This document shows positions 1 to 36,801 of a stretch of 64,000 bases of DNA, piece after piece (the stretch's first letter is position 1; every line of letters begins with the position of its first letter). Source of the DNA: Pelecanus crispus (lineage: Eukaryota; Chordata; Aves; Pelecaniformes; Pelecanidae); contig NC_134652.1 in the NCBI RefSeq assembly GCF_030463565.1, positions 15,477,397 to 15,541,396 on the forward strand, in the 5' to 3' direction. The position numbers and the translations under genes are program-made. The notes beneath the pieces are model-generated. The model saw nothing but the letters and a program-made list of their open reading frames with translations. It ran no database searches and was not told the origin of the DNA.

Positions 1-41
1 GCTGCGAAGGGGACCCAGCGGGCCAGCAAGGGGGGTGCTCG
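1..41 (-). CDS. SFXN2: SFXN2 coding exon 6, partial (window edge)
   Basis: On the minus strand a pyrimidine-rich tract ends in CAG at 44-42. The exon opens in phase 0 with [14 protein letters not shown], corresponding to the KAPPLVGRWVPFAA stretch of the mammalian protein. The exon continues beyond position 1. Confidence 0.9.
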
Positions 42-2207
42 CTGCGGGAGACAGGCTGGCATCAGCGTGGGAGGGCAGGGTGCGGCCGGCTGCCCCACTC
101 AGCCCTGGCCCCACGTACCTTGGTGTAGAGGTTGAGTCCCACCGCAGTGGCCAGGGCCGTACTGGTGGCCGTGATGTAAGCCACCCCTATTTGCCTGGAC
201 AGTGATTTGCAAAAAAGGGAGAGAAAAGAAACACCAACTCATCGATCCTGTTCCTTTGGTGCCCAAGATGGGGCATGGGGGGTCCTTGTGGGACATCAGG
301 GGGGTCCCAACACAGAGGGTCCCCATCCCATGCAGGGGCACGCTCACCTCAGGGAGATGGGGGAGGCAGCGTTGCGGTTGGTGTAGTTGACGATGGCATT
401 GAAGGACTGGTTCACCCACTGCCAGAAAACCACAGCAGGCACCGTCCTGCGGAGGGAAGGTACCGGGAGAGCACCCGAGGGCCGTCAGGGACACCTGGCC
501 TGTGCCTGTGGCCAGCCTTGGCACGGGGACAGCCAAGGTGCCCTCAATGCCCTTGTCCTGGTGTCTCCCAAGGGAAACTGAGGCACTGCGGCAAAGCTGC
601 AGGCCAGTGGCAGAGCTGGGAAATGACACCAGGAGTCCTGTCTGCTGCGGGGCTTCGGGAAGCACAGGAGGCGGGGCCCAGCCCTGCAGGGTGCTTGGCC
701 AGGGGTGGGAGACCCAGCTCTCAGCAGGGCGGCAGCCATCCTGCCGGGCTGAGATAAGCCTTTGTCAACGGGAGCGGCGAGGAAGGGGTGCATGCTGACA
801 GAGGCATCTCTGGGGGTGACCGGGATGCCTGGGCTCCTACCGGAGTCTCAGGGACACTGAGGTGGGGCAGGAGGGGATATGGGGAGATGTGGGTCTGAGT
901 GAGCTTTGGGATGTGGGAGGGTGGAGGTGGGCTGGGAAGAGGGTGACCCATCAGCACTGGGAGATCCCTCACCCAGGCTGGACCTTGCCAGCAACCAGCA
1001 AAGCAGTCCAGCAAACAGGGGTGGGATGGGACGGGGATCCATTGGGAAAGGCAGTGTCTGTCCCACACGTCCTCTGCACCAGGGACAGGATAGCTCCCCC
1101 CCCCCCAGGCAGCCATTTCAGAAGGGAAACGCAGGGAGCTGTCAGCATGGGCTGGAGCTGCTGGAGCAGCCTGGCCTGGGGGCACGTTTGGTCCTCAGTT
1201 TTGGGGGCCGTTATGGTCCGTGGAGCAAGAGCAGCGGCCACGCAGGACTTGGCTGCGTTAATCATTGCAGGGGCTCCAGGAAGAGCTGAGCTGAGGGTGA
1301 AGTGAGACCATCCCCAGCCATGCCTGGGGCTGGGCGGATCCACGATGCTTCCACCACAGGCTGGGCACTGGGGACAGGGCACAGGGACACAGGATTTGGC
1401 CACGGGACAGAGGCAGGCGCAGCAGCCAGGAACATGCCTCGGGCAGCGGCCAGCCTGGGAGGAGGCAGACTGACTGTGCCCCAGCCCTCAGAGATCCCTC
1501 GAGGGGCTGGGGGCTGTCAGGGCTGCGTCCCCAGCCCGGCATCCCCAGGGGCTCACCGATAGAACTGGAGCATGCAGCCGGTGAGGGCCATGCCCCCCGG
1601 CACCTGGAAGGACATCCTCCCGATGAGGTTCATCTTCTCGCCGCTGTCGGGGTGGAAGGCCGAGTCGTACAGCTTCTTGGCGTAGAGCAGCTGCTCCCGG
1701 CTGCTTCCCGGCGGCACCAGCCCGGCCCTGCAAGCCCAGAGCCTGTCAGGCGGTGCTGCACAGCCCCACCGGCACCTGGCACCGCCGGGGCACGGAGCCC
1801 CAGGCGCCAAACATGAAAGGCGGAGGAAACATCTCCTGCGAGGGAAACTTGTCCCAGCTTGAGGCTCCCGGGAGAAGCCTGGGAAACTCCCCAAAACTGC
1901 CTCCGACAGATGTTACATTCCAGCATGCCCACTGGGAAACGACTGCCTCTGTGCCCCCGCGGCCCCGCAGGGCGGTCGGGTATGGCTGTGGGCACGGGGA
2001 TGGCACCTGCCCCGGCTGCACCCCGGCCCCTCACCTGCAGCCTTCCACCAGGGCCTTGGCCCGGTCCAGCTCCTCCTCCGGCACCAGCACCGTCCGCGGG
2101 TCGGTGATGTTGAGGAAATGCTTCAGGCGCCCCATGAAGGTGCTCTGGTCCCAGCGTGGGGCGTCAATGTTGAAGCCAAGGGGGACGGTGGCCATTTTGG
2201 CGCGGGT
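1..2207 (-). CDS. SFXN2: Sideroflexin-2, 5' part of gene (exons 2 to 6, partial)
   Basis: Sideroflexins are multi-pass mitochondrial inner-membrane proteins; SFXN1 carries serine for one-carbon metabolism and SFXN2 is linked to mitochondrial iron and heme homeostasis. Five coding segments splice in frame: 2195-2035, 1727-1557, 446-348, 194-119 and 41-1. They give the first ~182 residues of a family that is ~322 residues long. Visible landmarks are the N-terminal block [10 protein letters not shown] (residues 8-17), [10 protein letters not shown], the family motif HPDSGEK (79-85), the glycine-rich [10 protein letters not shown] (90-99), the first membrane region around [11 protein letters not shown], and NYTNRNA. 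The start at 2195 is the first ATG of the spliced frame and directly precedes the conserved [10 protein letters not shown] block. The rest of the gene lies left of position 1. It runs head-to-head with ARL3 and shares its CpG-island promoter. The reading frame is intact. Confidence 0.96.
119..194 (-). CDS. SFXN2: SFXN2 coding exon 5
   Basis: 76 nt, entered in phase 2 and left in phase 0. It encodes [18 protein letters not shown] then GLNLYTK, the second membrane-associated segment. The acceptor is TGTCCAG and the donor is GTACGTGG. The following intron is only 77 bp (42-118). Confidence 0.93.
348..446 (-). CDS. SFXN2: SFXN2 coding exon 4
   Basis: 99 nt. It encodes [20 protein letters not shown] followed by [13 protein letters not shown], with split arginine codons at both ends. 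Donor GTGAGCG, acceptor CTCCGCAG. Intron 4 on its 3' side is 195-347 (153 bp). Confidence 0.94.
561..645 (+). repeat. MIR-like SINE remnant
   Basis: The stretch carries the MIR core phrase GGGAAACTGAGGCAC followed by a diverged GTGGCAGAGCTGGGA tail. It lies in SFXN2 intron 3, in sense with the plus strand. Confidence 0.5.
1557..1727 (-). CDS. SFXN2: SFXN2 coding exon 3
   Basis: 171 nt, residues 54-111. It contains [20 protein letters not shown] and [15 protein letters not shown], both close to the mammalian sequence. Acceptor GGGCTTGCAG, donor GTGAGCC. It holds the sideroflexin HPD-S/T-GE signature. Confidence 0.96.
2035..2207 (-). CDS. SFXN2: SFXN2 exon 2 with start codon
   Basis: The ATG is at 2195-2193 in the context CCAAAATGG. 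Coding sequence runs to 2035 (161 nt), followed by donor GTGAGG. A strong acceptor (pyrimidine tract then CCCAG) at 2208-2211 puts about 12 nt of 5' UTR in this exon. Exon 1 would therefore be non-coding and lie toward the shared promoter, as in mammals. Confidence 0.93.
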
Positions 2208-2439
2208 CTGGGCAGGGAGAGAAGGCGGCTTGGGAGGGTCCTGCCTCGCTTGCCCGTCGAGTGTGGGCCTGCCACGGCCACAGGAGCGGTTAACTGGGTG
2301 AGAGCCGTGGCAGGTTTATATTTAACGGGAAAGTTGGACTTTCAGCAGCCCTGAGCCCAGGAGCCTCCTGCACCCCTGCTGCCAGCCGAATGCTGCAGTG
2401 AGGCCGCTCCTTCACACGCCGCCCTGCCTGCATGAGGTC

Positions 2440-3490
2440 CCCCCCGCCCCGCCAGCACTTGGCACCCCCTCCTTGGGGTGGACCCATGCTGCACAGCACT
2501 GCGGGGCCCAGCTTGCCCCCTCCACAGGGCTGCACAGCACTGCCCTGCCGGTGCTCCCCACTGGGGCATTACAGTGCACCCCCACTCGTGTGCACACGGC
2601 ATGGCACTGCATCCCCCGCACCGGCACCGCATGCCACCGTGGCAGTACACTGCGCCCTCCCATGCCTGCACTGCATGTCCCCCAGAACATTGCCTGCACC
2701 CGCTGTGGCACTGCACCCTCCCGTGACTGCGCTGCACAGCCCCACCGGTAACTGCATCGCCTGTGGCACCGTGCTGTGCTGTCCCACAGCGCTACACTGC
2801 ACTGCACTGCACCCTCCCGTGGCACTGGCACTGCGCTGCACTGCATGTCCTCCGTAACACGACGACACGCCTCTGCGACCCTGCCAATGCTCTCCCCCAC
2901 ACCACTACGCTGCATCCTCCGTGGCACTGGCACTGCGCGTCCCCCACAGCGCTACGTGCCCCGCACGCTGCCTGTACCGCTGCCCCGCACCCCCGCGGCA
3001 CCGCACGGCACGCTCCCCCTAGCAGCGCGCTGCGTGCTCCCGGTGGGGCTACACCGCACGGGCCCTGGGCACCAACCCGCCCTGCCCTGCCCTGCCCTGC
3101 GCACCGCCTCGCAGCACCACAGCGCCCGGCCCGACCCCCGGCACGGCACGGCACGGCACGGCACTGCACAGCCCAGCACGGCACGGCACGGCACGGCACG
3201 GCACTGCATGGCCCAGCACGGCACGGCACGGCACTGCACTGCACTGCATGGCCCAGCACGGCACGGCACTGCACTGCATGGCCCGGCAAGGCATGGCACT
3301 GCACTGCACTGTATGGCCCGGCACGGCACTGCACTGCACTGCACTGCACTGCACTGCATGGCCCGGCCCGGCCCGGCACTGCACTGCATGGCCTGGTCCG
3401 GCCCGGCACGGCACGACACTGCATGGCCCGGCCCGGCACGGCACGACGCGACACTGCACTGCACTGCACTGCACTGCACGGCCCGGCCCC
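2440..3490. repeat. Pentanucleotide minisatellite (GGCAC/TGCAC/GGCCC)n in SFXN2 intron 1
   Basis: From about 3,140 to 3,480 the sequence is built almost wholly of 5-bp units (GCACG, GCACT, GGCCC, with occasional GCATG) kept in one 5-bp phase. The units are grouped into longer blocks of the form GGCAC-runs, TGCAC-runs, then a TGGCCC joint. From 2,440 to 3,140 the same vocabulary is present but degenerate, with irregular copies of a block containing TGGCACTGGCACTGCGC. It occupies most of SFXN2 intron 1, right up to the promoter island. All six frames stay open for long distances, which is a direct consequence of the unit and not coding. Confidence 0.9.
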
Positions 3491-3534
3491 GCCACACCCC
3501 GCCACGCCCCTCCCCGCGCGCCGCGGCGCGGCCC

Positions 3535-3590
3535 CACGTGGCCCTACCTGCTGTCCCCAGACCCCTCGCGCGCCGTCTCCCGCCCACGTG
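3535..3590. promoter_or_regulatory. Paired CACGTG E-boxes
   Basis: Two copies of CACGTG at 3535-3540 and 3585-3590, both in the context CCCACGTGGCCC, exactly 50 bp apart. This is the USF/MYC/TFE3 type of E-box. They lie nearer the SFXN2 side. Confidence 0.6.
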
Positions 3591-3632
3591 GCCCCCACCT
3601 GCCCCCGGGCTCCGACGCGTGGCTGCCCTCAG

Positions 3633-3637
3633 CCAAT
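3633..3637 (+). promoter_or_regulatory. CCAAT box
   Basis: CAGCCAATCAC matches the NF-Y core and flanks. Its position in the middle of the divergent promoter fits either gene. Confidence 0.5.
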
Positions 3638-3697
3638 CACAGAGGCCACAGCGGCCGCGCCCATCTCCCCTCCCCCTCCCGGCAGGGTGGCCCCTCG

Positions 3698-3709
3698 TGC
3701 GCATGCGCC
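3698..3709. promoter_or_regulatory. NRF1 site and adjacent GC box
   Basis: TGCGCATGCGCC matches the palindromic NRF1 consensus YGCGCAYGCGCR except for the last base. A GC box GGGGGCGGGG follows at 3715-3724. NRF1 control is common for nuclear genes of mitochondrial proteins, which would fit SFXN2. Confidence 0.6.
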
Positions 3710-3837
3710 GGTGAGGGGGCGGGGCCAGCCCCGGGCTGTGCCGCCGGGCTCCGCCCCTCCCGCCCGCCGTCGGCACGTTCCATACGTACGGCGGGAAGCG
3801 CTGACGCTGTACGTAGCGGCGGCGTGTGTGTGACGCA

Positions 3838-3852
3838 GTTGCCCATGGTAAC
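3838..3852. promoter_or_regulatory. RFX X-box, perfect palindrome
   Basis: GTTGCC-CAT-GGTAAC is a perfect inverted repeat with a 3-bp spacer and matches the RFX X-box (RYYNYY N1-3 RRNRAC). It ends 18 bp before the ARL3 start codon. RFX2/RFX3 and worm DAF-19 use this motif to drive ciliary genes, and ARL3 is a ciliary GTPase. Confidence 0.75.
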
Positions 3853-3870
3853 CCCGGAGCCGCGCAGAGG

Positions 3871-3873
<3 letters not shown>
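3845..3873 (+). other. Possible ARL3 upstream ORF (first part)
   Basis: An ATG at 3845-3847, inside the X-box, opens a frame that reads through the ARL3 start in another frame. It crosses the exon 1/2 junction and stops at a TGA at 13468-13470, giving 18 codons. It matters only if transcription starts upstream of 3845. Its context has C at -3 and G at +4, weaker than the ARL3 start. Confidence 0.35.
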
Positions 3874-31381
<27,508 letters not shown>

Positions 31382-31864
31382 AGCGTTCTGAGCTGCATGG
31401 AAATGGAGGAGCGGTGGGAGCAGAATTCTAGCCTGAAAACACTAATTTGCTGCTTTCTGACCAAATGTTTTTCCATCTGTGCACAGCTACAGCTGTTAAA
31501 AGAAAAAAAAAAGAAAAAGAGAGTGAAAAAAGGGAACAACATCGGTTAAAACCTACTGCTGCGTTTGGAACTTGACCTGCTCTTTAGTATCGTTTTTTAT
31601 CCCAATAAAGGAATTATATATTTCCTTCCTATGCATAAATAGTATTAAATATCTGATTAGCAAGGAAGTTTGTAAGCAGAAGCAAGACTGTGATTCAGTG
31701 TGGAGCAGAGGGAGTGGTGAGTTACTGTAGTTGCTTAGATGCATAGGACCTGCCCTATACGTGCGGGTTTGCGGTTGCTGAGGACATGCTCAGGTGTCAG
31801 TCACAGCTTCCCCTCAGCGACAGATAAAATGTGGTTGTGTTACCAATTGTGGGTAGTTTCTTAA

Positions 31865-31870
31865 AATAAA
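31865..31870 (+). terminator. Candidate ARL3 poly(A) signal
   Basis: AATAAA followed within 40 bp by a TTTGTGTAATG stretch. The AATAAA at 31,604-31,609 is an alternative. Usage is unproven. Confidence 0.4.
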
Positions 31871-34345
31871 GCTGCTAAGGAGTCATTTGTGTAATGAGGG
31901 TAGAAGACTTCCACGTATTCCTATAGCCATAAAAGAGGAGTTTGATCATAACGAGGCACTGTTGCATTGCGACACCGCTGTAGAAGGGAGAGAAGGGTTA
32001 TATGTGTATAATTGAAGCTCTTTACAGTTGGAATAATGCAGGATGAGCGTGCCTAGGGCTTTTCTCGCAGCTGAAGGAGAATTTAGCCCAGCATTTCACC
32101 TTGAGCCAGCAAAAACTTGGTTCCTACGTTCAGTAAGTTCCATATGTGAGATTAGTCTTGATGTTGAACAATCCCTGTTGATTTTCCCTTGATGTTAAGG
32201 CAACTCTGCAGCAAAATGCAATTAAGTCCATGATTACTTTCTAGAATGAGATACCAGGTCCCAGGTTTCCTTTTTGAGATGTGCAAAATATATTCTCCTA
32301 CCCCCCTTCCTCGGCAAGCCTTGCCTAGCCCTTTGGAGGACTCGGGGGACCGCCCCGCAGCGGGCTGGATGCCCAGGGCCTGAGGTCCCCCCAGCCCGGT
32401 GCCGGCTGCGGATTGCGCTGGTGGAGGGTGAGGAGCCTGATGAACGGCAGATGGGAAGCGCTTTTTAAAATGAGGATTCATTCTTCCCCAAACTGGCTTT
32501 CCTCTAAAAGGATGCAGTCTCTGTAATAGGAAGGAGAATGTGTTTTCCACCTCCTCGTCCCCAATTCAAATCTCGCCCCAGCTGACAGTGAGCAGGAGTC
32601 GTTAGCACGCCAAAGCAGCCATGTCCTGCATGAAGGGAGCTTGGTGACTCCTGGGCCAGTTTCTAATGCACAGATGGTAAAATAATCCCAGTGCCCTGCT
32701 TGCCAGCTTTGTTTGCTGCCTGCCTGCGAAAGGCCAGAGAATGACTAGGGACTGCATTACCCCTTCCACCTCTTGGAGACGGACCGGCGGGCAGTGTGGG
32801 GAAAGCTGCGTGTGCTAGAGCATGTGGCTTTACCACGCGTCAGCGAGTTGCCTCATGGACCCAGGCAGACAGCTGACACCCCTGGAGCTCCCAGCTCTTT
32901 GCTCCTCCCTTCCCCTGGACGTCTCCACCTCACGGCAGAAACATCTGCACTGTACGTGAAGCAGCCCCTGGCTGACTGTGTGCTACGGCCCAGCAGATTA
33001 AAGTCATCTGGGGCTGATTCTGGGTCCCCCCCATATATCAGGATGTACAGTAGCGGTTCAGGGGTTGATCTAACGTGTAGTTCAGCTGTCTTTGCTGTGG
33101 CTGGGGGCAGAGGGACAGCTGGGACAGCAACTGCTTTAGCAATCCAACTTTAATCTGCCTGTGTCCGTGAGTCAGCACCCTCTGAGTGCATCTGTCTCTG
33201 GCACTGAGGCAGGACATGCATGCCGGAATAGCACAGCCTTGCTTTAAAAACAGGACGACTGGGAGGGGGAAAAGAGCAGGCTCAAGTGAGCTGTTAAGCA
33301 ATCGCTAATGACACAAAGTGACACAGCTCCAGCTTTGCAGGGATTGAGTAAGGAGTCATAAGATGAGGAGAGATGTTCATTTAAACATAGCTCGTTCATT
33401 GACTCCCCAGCTGCACTGGCTTATCAGGAACCCCAGGAATCTGAGCACCACATGTTCCTGGGTCAGCCCAAGAGGAGAAATGGTACCCCTCCTCTGGCCC
33501 AGGCGGGACAGAGCAAAGGCTCCTTGGGGGCTCGGGCATTGACCCTTCTCACTTGTGAGGGACTTGAGTTGGTGCTTCCTTGCTCCCTACTTTTTTGCCA
33601 GTGGCAAACTACCCTGTGACACCCACCTGTGCCACGGTTACCTTTCTGGATCCAAAAAGCATCTGGAAGGTAATTTGGGGTTTTTTAGGCTCACATTGGA
33701 AATGCGTGTAAAATAAATACACAGTGATTTTCCCATTGCTCCAGTTTGGAAGGAAGAATTGTCTTACTGAACTCAGGATCCAGAAGTGTTTGCTGGCTCA
33801 TTCCTTATGTTTGCATGTAGCTACACGTATTGGTTGCATGCATCTATACCAGCCAGAGCTTCAGCTGCGATCCAGTAGATTAATTTGGTTTACCTGCGCC
33901 AGGTAGTAAGAGAGGAAGACCGTGATAGAGCGAGCTGTGCTGAGAGGCTGGAGGTGGAGCGTTAAAATGACCACGACTTAAGTAAATCACCCTGCAGTGA
34001 TGGCTGTAAATGCTCCTTGTGTTGTGAACATCTCTCTGTGCATCCACCTGGTGAAAATGTAAAAGGATTTGAGGTTCTGTTCACTTGCCGCTCCTTATCT
34101 GAATGCATTTACATTGGCAGCACCTGGCTAAATACCACCTGTAAAACTGGCTGGGGCCAGCCAGTGCGTTCGGTGAAACCCCGACCCCTCTCCCAGCCCT
34201 TCAGCTCCTGTTTGGTTTATGGTAATTGCATACGCAAGGCTTTGTCCTTCCAACTCTGTCTGCTTTGCCCTCCTTCAAGTGAGATTCAGGGGAAGCAAAC
34301 CGTCTCATTGGTATGGGTGGAGCTCTGCCACACGTCGCATCGATT

Positions 34346-34665
34346 CGTAGGTTTTTAACGCCAGAAGGGACCGTTATGTTCCTCTCTCCTGACCTCCCGC
34401 GTAACACAGCCCATTAAACGCCACCCCGCTGGCGCAGTGACTTGCGGTTGAATTAGAGCTCCTCCGGTAGGAAGACACCCAGCCTTGATTTAAAGGCTTG
34501 GCGTGACAGACAGATCCACCCCAGGCCTGGAGAAGTTTGTTGCGGGGGTTAATTCCTCTCCCGCGGGGAGTTTGTTTTGCTTCACTTTCACATCATTAAA
34601 TCTGGTTTTACCTTTGCGATAGATGAAAGATGCCTCTCCTGCCCCTTTGTGTTCTCGGGAGGGGA
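34346..34665 (-). mobile_element. Fossil CR1, antisense
   Basis: TTTTTAACGCCAGAAGGGAC, then CTGACCTCCCGCGTAACACA and AGCCTTGATTTAAAGGCTTG follow in order the reverse complement of the old amniote CR1 3' end. The element's own 3' end is at about 34,346. It is heavily mutated but its length is well kept. Confidence 0.65.
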
Positions 34666-36782
34666 GAGATGATGGAGAAGTGAAATTCTCCAAGGGCACA
34701 TCAGGAAACGTGGGTCCAAGCCCCTGATCCGACCGCGAGCGCCGGGCGTGGGGACTCGCGTCCTCCCCCGGCCGCGGCCGCGTCCCCCCGCTGCAGCGCT
34801 GATGGCGAATGTCTCTCCTTGCCCTCAGAGAACGCTTGCCAAAGCCTCATGCAACCTTCTCCCATTTTTCCCCCACCAATACTGCTTCTTGCATGTTAAT
34901 GACTTTTTTCTCTGTCAAAAATAAAACTTACCACCAGATTTTTTTATTAAGTGTACTGGGATGAGACCAGCCCACTCAAACTCGCCCTGTGCCCCACAGG
35001 GCTCGCTCTTCTGCAACAGCAAAAGCTGGCAGCTCTTGCATTCCCTGGGCCGGCTGGGTCCACACAAGCTCTTTCTTTTATGTTCCCTTTTTGAATTTCA
35101 CCAAAAAGGGGTATTTGCAATATCTGGTCATGTTGTTATTCAGTGTATAATTTAGATGTCTTTGTCAAAAAAAGGAAATAAATTAAAATTTAGTAGAAAG
35201 ACAACTCGTGTTTGGGGGTGATCCTTTTTCTTCGACAGGCTCATTTTTCCAGCAGTCGGTCGAGGACTGCCTCTTCCCAAGGAGCCGCCAGTCAGTCTGC
35301 GAAGCTGCTCTTCCACCGCCCCTCTCTGCCTCCCCATCAGAGACGGTCGCTGGTACTAAAAGTGGTCAAAACTGTTGGAAGAAGCCTTTTCCTTTTGGAT
35401 TTTTCACTTGTCCAAAACTATCAGGAAAGCCAGCCAGCGAGAAAGGCAAACTTTGGGAGGATCTTCTTGTTTCAAAAATAATTTCATAGGTTAAAAAAAA
35501 GCATGTCATGGAACATGTTCCCCACCGACCTGGCAGGAAAAGGGAAGGGAAAAAAAGAAAAGCGGCAAACGACATGGGCTTGGTTCAGTGAAGTGGGGTT
35601 TGGAGGGGGTTTCGAGGGAGGGAAGCGAATTCTGGGGTTGTTTCTTTCCAACTGGTTGGATTCATCACTGTTCCTGCAACACCAGGACGGGCCAAAAAGC
35701 GAGAAACTGTTAGAGTTCCTTAAAGCATCAGCTCCCTCCCTGCATGGCCAGGATGCCTGGACGGCTGTCAGAGCCGCTGGAAAAAAAATTATAGATGGTC
35801 ACACTTAATTTCTTTTCTCTTTTTTTTTTAAGGCACGCTTTATACCGAGTCCTGGTATTTTTTCAGGAAAATAGGAAATACTTTTTCATCTTGTTTGCCT
35901 AATGGATTGGATGTGAAAAATATTTCTCTGGCAAGTGAACACCCTGAGAGTTGTTTGACTTGTCACGACGTTATGTATCGGCCCCTGCGGCCCCCCTGCC
36001 CCTGAAGCCACCGCGCTTCCCCTCTCCTGTTGCTGTTTACGGTGGGACGCACCGTAATTTATGGTGCGGCTGCGTGTGACCTTGCATGCGTCTGCTCGAG
36101 CGAACCGCAGCTCCCTTCCCCGCACAAGCCCCGCTTCACATTCGCATGATGAATTTAGTGCTTCCCAAAGGACAAGGAACCGAGTCTATTGGATGTGGGG
36201 AGGGGGGAAAAAAGAAAATAATAATAATAATAATCCACAGCCTGAAGGAGAAATAAACACTGAGATTTTTGTTCCTCTTTGACCAGTAGTTCCCTGTTGT
36301 TTACGGCCTCACGCCCCTCGGATGACTGCCTCTATCAGAGCCGAGAAATCGTCTGCAGCCGCGGAGCTGCAGATTTCAGCCTTCGCCTTCTCGCCGCGTG
36401 GGCATCCCCGGCCCGGCCGCGCTCTGCCGGGGCAGGCGCCGGCGAGGGGCAGCCGCGCCGATGGCCACGGCGCTGCTCCAGCCGCGTTGCCCACCCACCC
36501 GGGCACCCACCCAGGCACTGCGCTGAAGCTTTTTTAATGTTCTTTTATTTTGTTTTGCTTAAGTGGAAACAAGCTCGCACCACAGCCTTGTGATTGGCTC
36601 CTGGCTAAATTGCAGCTTCGGGCTCAGTTGGCTGAATTTGGGCTTGTTGGATTTTTTATTGCAATCTGTTCACTTATTTCCCTTCCCAGTGCCGATTGGA
36701 AACGAAACTCCTGTAGAGCTGCAGTCGGGCTGTGCCCGTGCTGGGGGACGCCGTCAAAGGCTTGCTGGGAACTGCACGGGCT

Positions 36783-36801
36783 GGGGGGGGGGTGGGGGGG
36801 G
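36783..36801 (+). repeat. G-run (quadruplex-prone)
   Basis: A run of ten Gs, a T, then eight Gs between GGGCT and TGCCCC. Able in principle to form a G-quadruplex. Confidence 0.8.

Larger units (their letters stand above)
195..2034 (-). other. SFXN2 introns 2 to 4
   Basis: Intron 4 is 195-347, intron 3 is 447-1556 and intron 2 is 1728-2034. Apart from a MIR-like patch at 561-645 and a C-run near 1097-1107, no further element is recognisable. The numerous open frames here are the product of GC-rich composition. Confidence 0.85.
31382..34925 (+). other. ARL3: ARL3 3' UTR and flank, extent uncertain
   Basis: Sequence after the stop codon is AT-rich to about 32.2 kb. AATAAA hexamers occur at 31,377-31,382 (overlapping the stop), 31,604-31,609, 31,865-31,870 and 34,920-34,925. 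The mammalian 3' UTR is long as I recall, so the last site is possible, but no single end can be chosen from sequence. A fossil CR1 lies at 34,346-34,665. No coding sequence is seen. Confidence 0.5.

Noticed and set aside
31382-31870. A single firm ARL3 poly(A) site
   Set aside because: Several AATAAA hexamers occur between 31.4 and 34.9 kb and sequence alone does not choose among them.
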